Shown in pieces: positions 1-5,898 of a stretch of 9,079 bases of DNA; position 1 is the first letter of the stretch, and each line of letters opens with the position of its first letter. Location of the stretch: positions 1 through 9,079 of the forward strand of contig DAOWBJ010000047.1 in assembly GCA_030634125.1 (NCBI GenBank), read 5' to 3'. The DNA comes from Victivallales bacterium (GTDB lineage: Bacteria > Verrucomicrobiota > Lentisphaeria > Victivallales > Victivallaceae). The translations under genes were made by a program, and so were the position numbers. The notes beneath the pieces are model-generated. The model saw only the letters and a program-made list of their open reading frames with translations. It was not told where the DNA came from and made no database searches.

Positions 1-341
1 ATCGTTTCACTACTCATGAAGGAATTATTCAGGTTGAATTAAAAATTGTCAAAAAAGACGATATTCGCGAAGATTTTGACAAAGACAAGCTTCGCCGCGG
101 TGTCGAAAACGCTTGTTACAAGCGTCCCATAAACGCGGAAACCTTTGACCAAATGCTTGAAGATATCTACAGTTCCATCCAGGAACAACATGATAAAGAG
201 GTCTCCAGTTCTGAAATTGGCAATCACGTTATGCGCGCCCTGAAAAAAGTTGATCATGTCGCTTATGTGCGTTTTGCGTCAGTATATCGCAAATTCAAAG
301 ATGTAGATGAATTCATAGAAGAAATAAGAGCGTTGAAATAA
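1..341 (+). CDS. nrdR: Transcriptional repressor NrdR, 3' part (N-terminal zinc ribbon outside window)
   Basis: The reading frame is open from base 3 and gives 112 residues before the TAA at 339-341. It begins RFTTHE, the segment that in NrdR directly follows the zinc ribbon, so roughly the first 35 residues lie upstream. The rest is the ATP-cone: VKKDD, FDKDKL, the Cys/Lys stretch ACYKRPI, EVSSSEIGNHVM, and the hallmark VAYVRFASVYRKF. NrdR is known to bind ATP/dATP through this cone and to repress ribonucleotide reductase genes at paired NrdR boxes. No nrd gene is in the window, so its targets are elsewhere. The next gene starts 3 bp after the stop and is probably co-transcribed. The true start cannot be seen. 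Family assignment is very secure. Confidence 0.96.
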   Translation, partial: RFTTHEGIIQVELKIVKKDDIREDFDKDKLRRGVENACYKRPINAETFDQMLEDIYSSIQEQHDKEVSSSEIGNHVMRALKKVDHVAYVRFASVYRKFKDVDEFIEEIRALK

Positions 342-344
342 ATT

Positions 345-1304
345 ATGATAAAATTAGCGGATACTTCCATTATGCTCACGAGTTCAGAAGGCATCGCCAG
401 CGCTTTTGATCCTGACCGCTTGCAAAGCAGGATTATTCAAAGCTTTCTCGCCGCCGGAATTACCGAAAGTTATCTCGCGGACGATATCAGCCTCGCGGTA
501 GAATTTTCGCTGCAGAAAAGCAAACGAAAAGAAAAAGTTTTTACTTTATCCGAAATCAACAACAGCGTTGTCCGTATCCTCAAGGACACCGGTTTCCCTG
601 AAATCGCCGCCATCTTCCTGCGCAGCAACGCTTGCTCTCAACTGACTATTGACCCGGAGTTCAATACCATCAAAAAACTTCTCCAGAAACATCTTGGTGT
701 AAACCTTAATTCAATCGACGAGCTCTGCGGCAAAGTAGTTTCCGCGGCACAGCATCTAAACATAACAAACGCGGCGCCGGAGCTTTTCATCGAACTGGCA
801 AAGCATTATGAAACTGAAGAATTTGCCAGTGAAGACATCGAAGCGGTATCTTTAGATACCTGGGAAGAAGATAATCGCTGGCTGGTTAAAGCAAAAGCCC
901 TGGAGCAGGAGCTTGCGGTTTCCGCGCGCAGTTTGATCGACGCCAAAGTCATTCGCTTAATTGGAGTCAGCGGGATGTTCCCGTCAATTCGAATATTTTT
1001 CATGATAAATGAATTTTGTCGTTTTCACGGACTCACCGGCCCTTTAACCGAAATGGTTTTAATTCCCTATTTGTTTTCAGCCGGAAAAGCAATTGACAAC
1101 TGCATTGCGACTACCGGGCGTTTAGCTGCCGAACAAGCCGGTCAAAAAGATTTACCGATATTTATAACGATTCCAGACATGTCAAGTTTCGCGGCGCAAA
1201 TGCTCGACGCTTCATGGCCCGAAGTAGAAAAGGATTGCCGCGAAATGGTTACCCCGCTGTGCAATTCGCTCTCACGCCCCCTGTTTAAACTGAAACTCTC
1301 GTAA
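345..1304 (+). CDS. Uncharacterised protein with N-terminal ATP-cone-like region, next to nrdR
   Basis: This is a 319-aa protein I do not recognise as a whole. Residues about 8-95 can be laid along the ATP-cone of the NrdR encoded just upstream: FDPDRLQSRIIQSFLAAGI matches the FDKDKLRRG helix region, SEINNSVVRIL matches SSEIGNHVMRAL, and PEIAAIFLRSN matches VAYVRFASVY. The remaining ~220 residues are mostly predicted helical, without a signal peptide, a strong membrane segment, or the glycyl-radical and cysteine motifs of a ribonucleotide reductase, so it is not a truncated NrdD or NrdA. The start ATG lies 3 bp after nrdR; the Shine-Dalgarno is weak (AAGAG), consistent with translational coupling. 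Its stop is 4 bp from the stop of the opposing membrane-protein gene. A nucleotide-sensing partner of NrdR is an inference only; the cone could be degenerate. Confidence 0.72.
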   Translation: MIKLADTSIMLTSSEGIASAFDPDRLQSRIIQSFLAAGITESYLADDISLAVEFSLQKSKRKEKVFTLSEINNSVVRILKDTGFPEIAAIFLRSNACSQLTIDPEFNTIKKLLQKHLGVNLNSIDELCGKVVSAAQHLNITNAAPELFIELAKHYETEEFASEDIEAVSLDTWEEDNRWLVKAKALEQELAVSARSLIDAKVIRLIGVSGMFPSIRIFFMINEFCRFHGLTGPLTEMVLIPYLFSAGKAIDNCIATTGRLAAEQAGQKDLPIFITIPDMSSFAAQMLDASWPEVEKDCREMVTPLCNSLSRPLFKLKLS

Positions 1305-1308
1305 AAAA

Positions 1309-1692
1309 TTAATCTTTCAGCCAGACTTGCAGCAGGAGCATGATTCCGCTGATGTAGGCCGGGGCTACGAAAATTACCGTTACTATTCGCGCTAACTCTA
1401 ATTCGCTTCCTGTGTGCTTGAAGCCGGGCGGACAAATCCATTCATCCCTGCCCCATACCGTCATGTAAATGTCCGTTATGACAAAGAGAACGATTAGTAG
1501 ACAAAACCAGATATTCACAACAGTCATCCAACCGGGAGTAAAATAAATGAGCGTTACCGCCATCAGGTAGGACGCCGCTAAAATCTCGTAAATTAATAAT
1601 GATATATTCGCTTTTGCGCGAACCAACAAAATACTGTTAATCAAAATGCTAACAAAAAATATCAACAAATACGCATACATGAAATAACGCAT
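1309..1692 (-). CDS. Small integral membrane protein, four predicted helices
   Basis: This is a 127-aa hydrophobic protein of unknown function. Membrane segments can be seen at about residues 3-24, 31-50, 57-78 and 101-124. Between the third and fourth is a polar loop of about 20 residues with Trp, Cys-Pro-Pro and charged residues (WGRDEWICPP). The start is supported by AGGA about 7 nt upstream of the ATG. It lies 45 bp downstream of gdhA on the same strand, with no terminator between them, so it could be transcribed with gdhA. It has none of the signatures of an Amt ammonium transporter, being far too short, so a transport link to gdhA should not be assumed. It is convergent with the ATP-cone-like gene, with 4 bp between the stops. 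Confidence 0.72.
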   Translation of the reverse strand: MRYFMYAYLLIFFVSILINSILLVRAKANISLLIYEILAASYLMAVTLIYFTPGWMTVVNIWFCLLIVLFVITDIYMTVWGRDEWICPPGFKHTGSELELARIVTVIFVAPAYISGIMLLLQVWLKD

Positions 1693-1737
1693 AGATAATC
1701 CTGTTTTAAACTCAAAGAAACATATTTTTTGTAATTA

Positions 1738-3081
1738 CTATACTCCCAGATCGATCATCGCGTCAGCAACCTTGCGGAAACCGGCGATATTCGCTCCGAG
1801 GACGTAATTATCTTTTGCGCCGAATTCGTCTGCGGCATCTTTACTTACAGAGTGAATGCTGCGCATAATATCGTGGAGTTTACGGTCTACTTCAGCAGCT
1901 TCCCAACCAACACGCATTGCGTTCTGACTCATTTCAAGACCGGAAGTCGCCACACCGCCGGCATTGGCTGCTTTACCCGGTCCAAACAATACATTATTCG
2001 CCAGCAAATATTCAACCGCTTCCGGAGTAGTCGGCATATTCGCTCCTTCAGAAACACATACGCAACCACCTTTAACCAAAGCTTTGACGTCTTCAAGTTC
2101 AAGTTCATTTTGAGTAGCACTTGGCAAAGCGGCATCCGCTTCTGTTAACTGCCATGGTTTTTGTCCAGCGCAGAACTCAATTCCACTAAATTTCTCAGAT
2201 ACTTCGCTGATACGTCCGCGTTTGACATTTTTCAAGTCCATAATGAACTCAAGTTGTTCATGTGTCAAACCTTCCTTGCACAGGATAGAACCGCTTGAGT
2301 CAGACATTGTAATGACCTTACCGCCTTCATTGATGATTTTCTGCGCGGTAAACTGCGCGACATTACCTGAGCCGGAAATCATAACTTTTCGATTGTCAAA
2401 ATCTTCGCGGCGGGTTTTAAGCATTTCAAGCGCGAAATAAACATTACCGTAACCAGTAGCTTCAGGGCGAATCAAGCTGCCGCCAAAATTAAGGCTTTTC
2501 CCCGTAAGTACACTTTGATGTGCGTTTACAATCTTTTTATACATACCGAAAAGGTAACCGATTTCACGACCGCCGACACCAATATCACCGGCAGGCACGT
2601 CTGTATCCGGCCCAATATGGCTTTGCAGTTCACGCATAAAACTCTGGCAGAAACGCATAATTTCAATATCGCTTTTGCCTTTAGGATCAAAGTTGCTGCC
2701 GCCTTTACCGCCGCCCATAGGAAGCGTAGTCAAGCTGTTTTTGAAAACCTGTTCAAATCCGAGGAATTTAAGAATACTTAAATTAACGGAAGGATGGAAG
2801 CGCAAGCCGCCTTTATAAGGACCAATTGCACTGTTGAATTGTACACGATAACCGCGATTCACTAGAATGTCACCTTTGTCATCAACCCACGGAACCTGAA
2901 AAATGATGATACGTTCAGGAACTGTAATACGTTCCAGAATACGGAAATGTTCATATTTGTCATTACTGTCAAGTAAAGGGTCGAGAGAATCAAAAACTTC
3001 AAAAACACTTTGCAAAAACTCTGTCTGCCATGGCAGTTCCTGTTGCAAACCTTCATAAATTCGTTGCGCGTAATTATTCAT
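1738..3081 (-). CDS. gdhA: NADP-type glutamate dehydrogenase
   Basis: GdhA catalyses reductive amination of 2-oxoglutarate with ammonium to glutamate, normally with NADPH, as a cytoplasmic hexamer. The protein is 447 aa, the same length as E. coli GdhA, and its key residues are shifted by two: substrate Lys90 in the GPYKGGLRFH segment, catalytic Lys126 in PMGGGKGGSNFDPKGKS, and Asp166 in VPAGDIGVGGREIGY. The Rossmann glycine motif GSGNVAQ is at 237-243, followed by SDSSG at 260-264, where coenzyme preference is set; the NADP assignment rests on overall likeness to the small hexameric bacterial class. The ATG is supported by AAAAGGA ending 9 nt upstream. The gene is divergent from nrpR, and its promoter carries a dyad across the -35, pointing to repression by NrpR (inference). 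A small membrane-protein gene follows 45 bp later. Confidence 0.97.
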   Translation of the reverse strand: MNNYAQRIYEGLQQELPWQTEFLQSVFEVFDSLDPLLDSNDKYEHFRILERITVPERIIIFQVPWVDDKGDILVNRGYRVQFNSAIGPYKGGLRFHPSVNLSILKFLGFEQVFKNSLTTLPMGGGKGGSNFDPKGKSDIEIMRFCQSFMRELQSHIGPDTDVPAGDIGVGGREIGYLFGMYKKIVNAHQSVLTGKSLNFGGSLIRPEATGYGNVYFALEMLKTRREDFDNRKVMISGSGNVAQFTAQKIINEGGKVITMSDSSGSILCKEGLTHEQLEFIMDLKNVKRGRISEVSEKFSGIEFCAGQKPWQLTEADAALPSATQNELELEDVKALVKGGCVCVSEGANMPTTPEAVEYLLANNVLFGPGKAANAGGVATSGLEMSQNAMRVGWEAAEVDRKLHDIMRSIHSVSKDAADEFGAKDNYVLGANIAGFRKVADAMIDLGV

Positions 3082-3105
3082 TTACTTTTTTCCTTTTGTT
3101 TTATC

Positions 3106-3118
3106 CGGCCTAATGCCG
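3106..3118. promoter_or_regulatory. Candidate second operator in the gdhA leader
   Basis: The imperfect dyad CGGC-N5-GCCG includes a full TGCCGA half-site (3114-3119), identical to the half-site of the dyad at 3264-3279. It sits a few bases downstream of the predicted gdhA transcription start and 25 bp upstream of the ATG. Its centre (3112) is 42.5 bp from the centre of the dyad over the -35 (3154.5), close to four turns of B-DNA, so both would face the same side of the helix. Assignment to NrpR is inference; it could also be a weak leader hairpin. Confidence 0.45.
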
Positions 3119-3128
3119 AATTATTTTT

Positions 3129-3157
3129 ATTATATTAACGCTTGTTTGGCAAAGCAA
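3129..3157 (-). promoter_or_regulatory. Predicted sigma70-type promoter of gdhA
   Basis: On the minus strand there is a -35 TTGCTT (3157-3152), a 17-bp spacer, and a perfect -10 TATAAT (3134-3129). Transcription would start near 3122, giving a leader of about 40 nt before the gdhA ATG at 3081. The -35 hexamer is exactly the spacer of the TTGGCA/TGCCAA dyad. Confidence 0.7.
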
Positions 3158-3163
3158 TGCCAA
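3146..3163. promoter_or_regulatory. Candidate NrpR operator over the gdhA -35
   Basis: This is a perfect inverted repeat, TTGGCA-N6-TGCCAA, whose six spacer bases are the predicted gdhA -35 hexamer. Its inner GGCA-N6-TGCC geometry resembles the GGAA-N6-TTCC type reported for NrpR operators in methanogens, with different bases. A protein bound here would block RNA polymerase. The gene for a likely binder, nrpR, is divergent and starts about 240 bp away. The dyad is seen directly; the protein that binds it is inferred. Confidence 0.62.
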
Positions 3164-3191
3164 CCATATCGCTTTATCTTGCCGTATATTA

Positions 3192-3216
3192 CTATATCTA
3201 ATATAGCTTTCTATAT
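3192..3216. repeat. Tandem AT-rich dyads in the gdhA-nrpR gap
   Basis: Three alternating half-sites occur in a row: CTATAT (3192-3197), ATATAG (3201-3206) and CTATAT (3211-3216), with spacers of 3 and 4 bp. They form two overlapping perfect inverted repeats that share the central half. In such AT-rich DNA this may be chance. Otherwise it could be a protein-binding site or a bent, easily melted segment between the two promoters. Confidence 0.4.
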
Positions 3217-3263
3217 AAAAAAACAAGTGTTTAATCCAAAAATATCTAAATTTAAAATCTCGG

Positions 3264-3279
3264 TCGGCAAAAATGCCGA
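3264..3279. promoter_or_regulatory. Candidate operator on the nrpR side
   Basis: This is a perfect inverted repeat, TCGGCA-N4-TGCCGA. The half-site differs by one base from that over the gdhA -35 (TTGGCA), and the spacer is 4 instead of 6 bp. It lies 122 bp upstream of the nrpR ATG and about 65-80 bp upstream of its possible transcription start. It could serve autoregulation or looping to the gdhA operators. The spacer difference is a real caution against assigning both to one protein. Confidence 0.5.
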
Positions 3280-3309
3280 AAAACAACTTGCTTATTTTAT
3301 TAATCAAGC

Positions 3310-3337
3310 TTGACTTTAAATATTGGGAGGGTATTTT
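3310..3337 (+). promoter_or_regulatory. Possible nrpR promoter
   Basis: TTGACT (3310-3315), a 16-bp spacer and TATTTT (3332-3337) are the best sigma70-like pair upstream of nrpR. The -10 is poor and the surroundings are very AT-rich, so alternatives exist. A start near 3344 would give a leader of about 57 nt. Confidence 0.35.
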
Positions 3338-3400
3338 TGCCATTAGTTCCTTAGTCTTAATTTATTAATTTTATAACAACAAACCGGAAAACTTTAAATT

Positions 3401-4414
3401 ATGGCACTATCAGACAAAACAGGAAAAAAGAAACTGGCAATACTTGAAGTTCTTAAAAATTCAACAACGCCTTTAAGCGGAAGCAAGATTACAGAATCAT
3501 TAAATATAGCGGGTTATGACATAAGTGAACGTACTGTCAGGCTCTATCTTCAGCAGTTTGACGATGCCGGCTTAACTAAGCCCGAAGGGAAACGGGGGAG
3601 ATTGATTACCGAGGAAGGAAGGCACGAAATAGGCAGTTCTCGAATTCTTGAGCGCGTCGGGTATATGTCAGCAAAAATCGACCAGATGACTTACAAAATG
3701 AATTTTGATCTTTCACTCCGCTCGGGAACAGTTGTTGTTAATACCACATTGGTGGATCGTACGGTTCTCCTTGAAAGAATTGAACAAATTAAACGTGTTT
3801 TTGCTATGGGCTACGCCATGGGATACCTTGTTGGTGTCTTGAAACCCGGGGAAAAGATCGAAGATATGACAATTCCTGAAGGCAAAGTCGGGCTTTGTAC
3901 TGTCTGCTCGATAACTCTCAACGGTGTATTGCTTAAACACGGCGTTCCTGTGCGTTCGCTTTTTTGCGGTTTAATGGAGCTCTACGATTATAAACCTGTT
4001 CGATTGGCGGAAATAATCAATTATGACGGGACCAGCCTCGACCCGCTCGAACTTTTCATACGCGGAGGAAGAACCAATTACACGGGAGCAATTTCGACCG
4101 GAAGCGGTTATATAGGGATAGGCTTCAGGGAATTTCCCGCGGAAAGCTATGATCTGGTTGTCAATCTTGCTGAAAAACTCGAAATGATAGGACTTGGAGG
4201 ATTCATGGAAATTGGACGTTCAGGACAAGCTCTTTTTAATATCCCTGTTCCTGAAGGCTGTATAGGAGCTGTTGTTGTGGGAGGGCTTAATCCTGTCGCT
4301 ATACTTGAAGAAGATGGTATTCGAGTCGAAGCAAAAGCTCTTTCCGGTCTTCTTCCATTTAATAAACTGATACACTACGAAGAACTTGAAGGAGCCCTCA
4401 GAGATATTAAGTAA
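3401..4414 (+). CDS. nrpR: NrpR-type nitrogen regulator (winged helix plus one NrpR sensor domain)
   Basis: The protein is 337 aa. Residues about 8-75 form a winged-helix DNA-binding domain with recognition helix SERTVRLYLQQF and a wing rich in Lys/Arg/Gly (EGKRGRLITEEG). Residues about 80-335 are a single NrpR (DUF128) sensor domain with its typical segments: KVGLCTVCSITLNGVLLKHGVPV, LDPLELFIRGGRT, TGSGYIGIGFREFP, and VVVGGLNPVAILEEDGI. In methanogens NrpR represses nif, glnA and related genes and is released by 2-oxoglutarate when nitrogen is scarce. One sensor domain joined to a winged helix matches the NrpRI arrangement; methanococcal forms carry two. The start has GGAAA 10 nt upstream. 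The gene is divergent from gdhA, with dyads between them that fit operators. Family is secure; the target and ligand here are inferred. Confidence 0.92.
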   Translation: MALSDKTGKKKLAILEVLKNSTTPLSGSKITESLNIAGYDISERTVRLYLQQFDDAGLTKPEGKRGRLITEEGRHEIGSSRILERVGYMSAKIDQMTYKMNFDLSLRSGTVVVNTTLVDRTVLLERIEQIKRVFAMGYAMGYLVGVLKPGEKIEDMTIPEGKVGLCTVCSITLNGVLLKHGVPVRSLFCGLMELYDYKPVRLAEIINYDGTSLDPLELFIRGGRTNYTGAISTGSGYIGIGFREFPAESYDLVVNLAEKLEMIGLGGFMEIGRSGQALFNIPVPEGCIGAVVVGGLNPVAILEEDGIRVEAKALSGLLPFNKLIHYEELEGALRDIK

Positions 4415-4421
4415 GCTTACT
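4410..4421. repeat. Palindrome containing the stop codons of two convergent genes
   Basis: AGTAAGCTTACT is a perfect 12-bp palindrome. Its TAA (4412-4414) ends nrpR, and its mirror copy on the other strand (4419-4417) ends the 173-aa gene, leaving 2 bp between the stops. The dyad ACTCG-N10-CGAGT follows at 4419-4438. No T-run follows, so a conventional intrinsic terminator is not supported. Confidence 0.6.
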
Positions 4422-4938
4422 CGAATTTGAACCCGAGTTGTTCGAGGTAATCAATTGTGAGGTTTACAGTGACCCGCCATGTCCATTTGAGAGCCTCAAA
4501 GAGGGGCAAAGCCGGATCTATATTATTTTTGTCGCAGAAACCGGCGTTTTCAGAACTCCAGCATCCAAAAGCATCAGCCATGTCCGACGCGAGATTCACA
4601 GTTTTGAAATACTGTAACAGCTTGTCGTCATTATACATGGGAACTTTGCAGTCGAACATGCCGTGCGCGTCAAAAGTAAATTCCTGACCATTGTACCAGG
4701 TTGTAACAGCTTCACCGGATTTGGCAAAAACATAGGTAAACATGGAAACTATTTCATCCGCGGAGAGAATACGTTCTTTTTTGTATGAAAGGTATTTTTC
4801 AACTTCTTTGAACATAAATACGAATATATCTTTTTCCCAGTCCGCCAATTGTTCAATGACTACCAGTGGACCATTAAGGTATCCGTCCGCTTCAGCTCTG
4901 GCGATCATCGCCCTGGCTATTTGACTACTCATTTCCAT
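4417..4938 (-). CDS. Hypothetical 173-aa cytoplasmic protein downstream of ung
   Basis: I do not recognise this family. The protein is acidic and rich in aromatic residues (FVFMFKEVEKYL, WYNGQEFTFDAHGMFDC, ALKWTWRVTVNL). It has no signal peptide and no membrane helix, and appears to be a mixed helix/strand single domain. The two Cys in the C-terminal half (CWSSENAGFC) are not arranged like a zinc knuckle. The start ATG has a good AGAGG about 9 nt upstream; this Shine-Dalgarno overlaps the TAG stop of ung, with 12 bp between the two coding regions, so translational coupling with ung is likely. It is convergent with nrpR, with stops 2 bp apart inside a palindrome. Being a real gene is well supported by length, start site and spacing; its role is unknown. 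Confidence 0.78.
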   Translation of the reverse strand: MEMSSQIARAMIARAEADGYLNGPLVVIEQLADWEKDIFVFMFKEVEKYLSYKKERILSADEIVSMFTYVFAKSGEAVTTWYNGQEFTFDAHGMFDCKVPMYNDDKLLQYFKTVNLASDMADAFGCWSSENAGFCDKNNIDPALPLFEALKWTWRVTVNLTIDYLEQLGFKFE

Positions 4939-4950
4939 ATATAATTACCT

Positions 4951-5652
4951 CTAAAAATTAAATTCAGCTTGTGAAACTATCGAATCCCAAACCATGGGCT
5001 CACGGTCTAAACTTTTTAATGCTTCATTTATCTTCGAAAAAGGACGGCTGCCGAGAAATCCCCGCGATGCCGATAATGGCGAAGGATGAACTCCGCAAAT
5101 CACCTGATGGCGCTTATCGTCAATCAAAGGCACTTTCTTTTGAGCGGAACCGCCCCAAAGTACAAATACACTTGCTTTTGCCTTGTCGCTGACCTGTTTA
5201 ATAACAGCGTCGGTAAACTTTTCCCAACCTCGTTTCTGATGAGATTGAGCTTCTCCGGAGCGTACTGTCAAAACCGTATTGAGCATCAAAACGCCTTGTT
5301 GAGCCCATGATTCCAGACATCCGCTGTCAGGAGTATTGATATTCAAATCAGCACGCATTTCCTTATAGATATTGCGCAAAGACGGTGGAATTTTTATTCC
5401 GTCCGGGACAGAAAAACATAAACCATGAGCCTGTCCTTCCCCGTGATAAGGGTCTTGTCCCAAAATCAATACTTTTACTTCAGAAAGCGGAGTCAAACTT
5501 AAAGCGTCAAAGATTTTTTCCGCTGCAGGATAAACCGTCTCATTCTGCCATTCCTCGTCAAGAAAACTCTGCAATTCACCGAACCAGTCAGACTCGAGTT
5601 CAGTTTTCAGCAGTTCTTTCCAATCATCAGGAATGGCATCTGTCAGTTTCAT
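4951..5652 (-). CDS. ung: Uracil-DNA glycosylase, family 1
   Basis: Ung removes uracil from DNA that arose by cytosine deamination or dUMP misincorporation, the first step of base excision repair. The protein is 233 aa, close to the usual 220-230. It shows the water-activating motif GQDPYH (65-70) with catalytic Asp67, the uracil-binding Asn125 in LMLNTVLTV, the FVLWGGSAQ strand (163-171), and the HPSPLSA minor-groove loop (189-195) with His189. All key residues are present, so it should be active. The ATG is supported by TGGAG about 6 nt upstream. The hypothetical 173-aa gene follows 12 bp downstream. A 246-bp gene-free stretch separates it from the permease gene upstream, so it probably has its own promoter, which I could not place with confidence. 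Confidence 0.97.
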   Translation of the reverse strand: MKLTDAIPDDWKELLKTELESDWFGELQSFLDEEWQNETVYPAAEKIFDALSLTPLSEVKVLILGQDPYHGEGQAHGLCFSVPDGIKIPPSLRNIYKEMRADLNINTPDSGCLESWAQQGVLMLNTVLTVRSGEAQSHQKRGWEKFTDAVIKQVSDKAKASVFVLWGGSAQKKVPLIDDKRHQVICGVHPSPLSASRGFLGSRPFSKINEALKSLDREPMVWDSIVSQAEFNF

Positions 5653-5686
5653 CTATGCTCCAGTTTTTACGTTTTGTCGTTAGCCG

Positions 5687-5749
5687 CTCGAACGCTCGCA
5701 TCTTTTAAAAATAACGCAAGCTTATTTTTAAAAGCCTCGTCTGTTCGAG
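5687..5749. repeat. Long AT-rich inverted repeat upstream of ung
   Basis: The core is a perfect 13-bp inverted repeat, CTTTTAAAAATAA (5702-5714) and its complement (5722-5734), around a 7-nt loop. It is flanked at equal distance (8 nt each side) by CTCGAAC (5687-5693) and GTTCGAG (5743-5749), so the whole 63-bp element is symmetric. It lies between the permease stop and the ung start, both on the minus strand. It may end the gadB-permease transcript, although it lacks a clear T-run outside the stem, or it may be a repeated palindromic element. Confidence 0.7.
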
Positions 5750-5761
5750 AGTCGACTTGGT

Positions 5762-5898
5762 CTATTTGCGCCCTGCGGGCTTAAGTTTCGTCCATTGGAG
5801 ACGGGCGACCAGCGTTCCGCCGCTTGACCGCGTCCGGCGACGCCCCGGCGCGATTTCTTTTTTCTTTTTTTTATAACGAAGGCGGCGTTCGCCTCGCC
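5762..5898. other. GC-rich palindromic intergenic island
   Basis: This stretch is clearly richer in G+C than its surroundings and holds several short inverted repeats: GCCC-TGC-GGGC (5770-5780), the stem pair described at 5829-5852, and GGCG/CGCC motifs at 5881-5898. It is interrupted by a pyrimidine run at 5854-5871. The minus-strand frame that crosses it reads as a basic, low-complexity peptide and overlaps the permease gene, so I do not call it a gene. Origin as a repetitive or transferred element is possible. Confidence 0.5.
5829..5872 (+). terminator. Terminator-like stem and T-run, plus strand
   Basis: CGCG-T-CCGG (5829-5837) can pair with CCGG-CGCG (5845-5852) around a 7-nt loop, leaving a one-base bulge, and is followed by a run of almost only T (5854-5871). 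The shape is that of an intrinsic terminator for plus-strand transcription, but no plus-strand gene lies upstream within 1.4 kb. It would act only on antisense transcripts. Confidence 0.3.

Noticed and set aside
345..1304. Truncated anaerobic ribonucleotide reductase (NrdD) after nrdR
   Set aside because: The frame ends at a normal stop and contains no glycyl-radical motif, active-site Cys pattern or barrel segments; only the cone-like N-terminus is shared.
1142..1441. 99-codon minus-strand frame across two convergent genes
   Set aside because: It overlaps two better supported genes and shows no domain or ribosome binding site.
3146..3163. Sigma54 promoter upstream of gdhA
   Set aside because: The GG and GC elements are separated by 9 bases, whereas sigma54 promoters need 10, and a much better sigma70-like promoter overlaps.
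3188..3206. NrdR box in the gdhA-nrpR gap
   Set aside because: CTATATCTA resembles the core of a NrdR box, but the right half is poor, there is no second box at the usual spacing, and neither neighbour is a ribonucleotide reductase gene.
3113..3313. Open frames of 66-77 codons on both strands in the gdhA-nrpR gap
   Set aside because: They lie in AT-rich control DNA, overlap each other on opposite strands, cover the promoter and dyads, and have no good ribosome binding site or recognisable motif.
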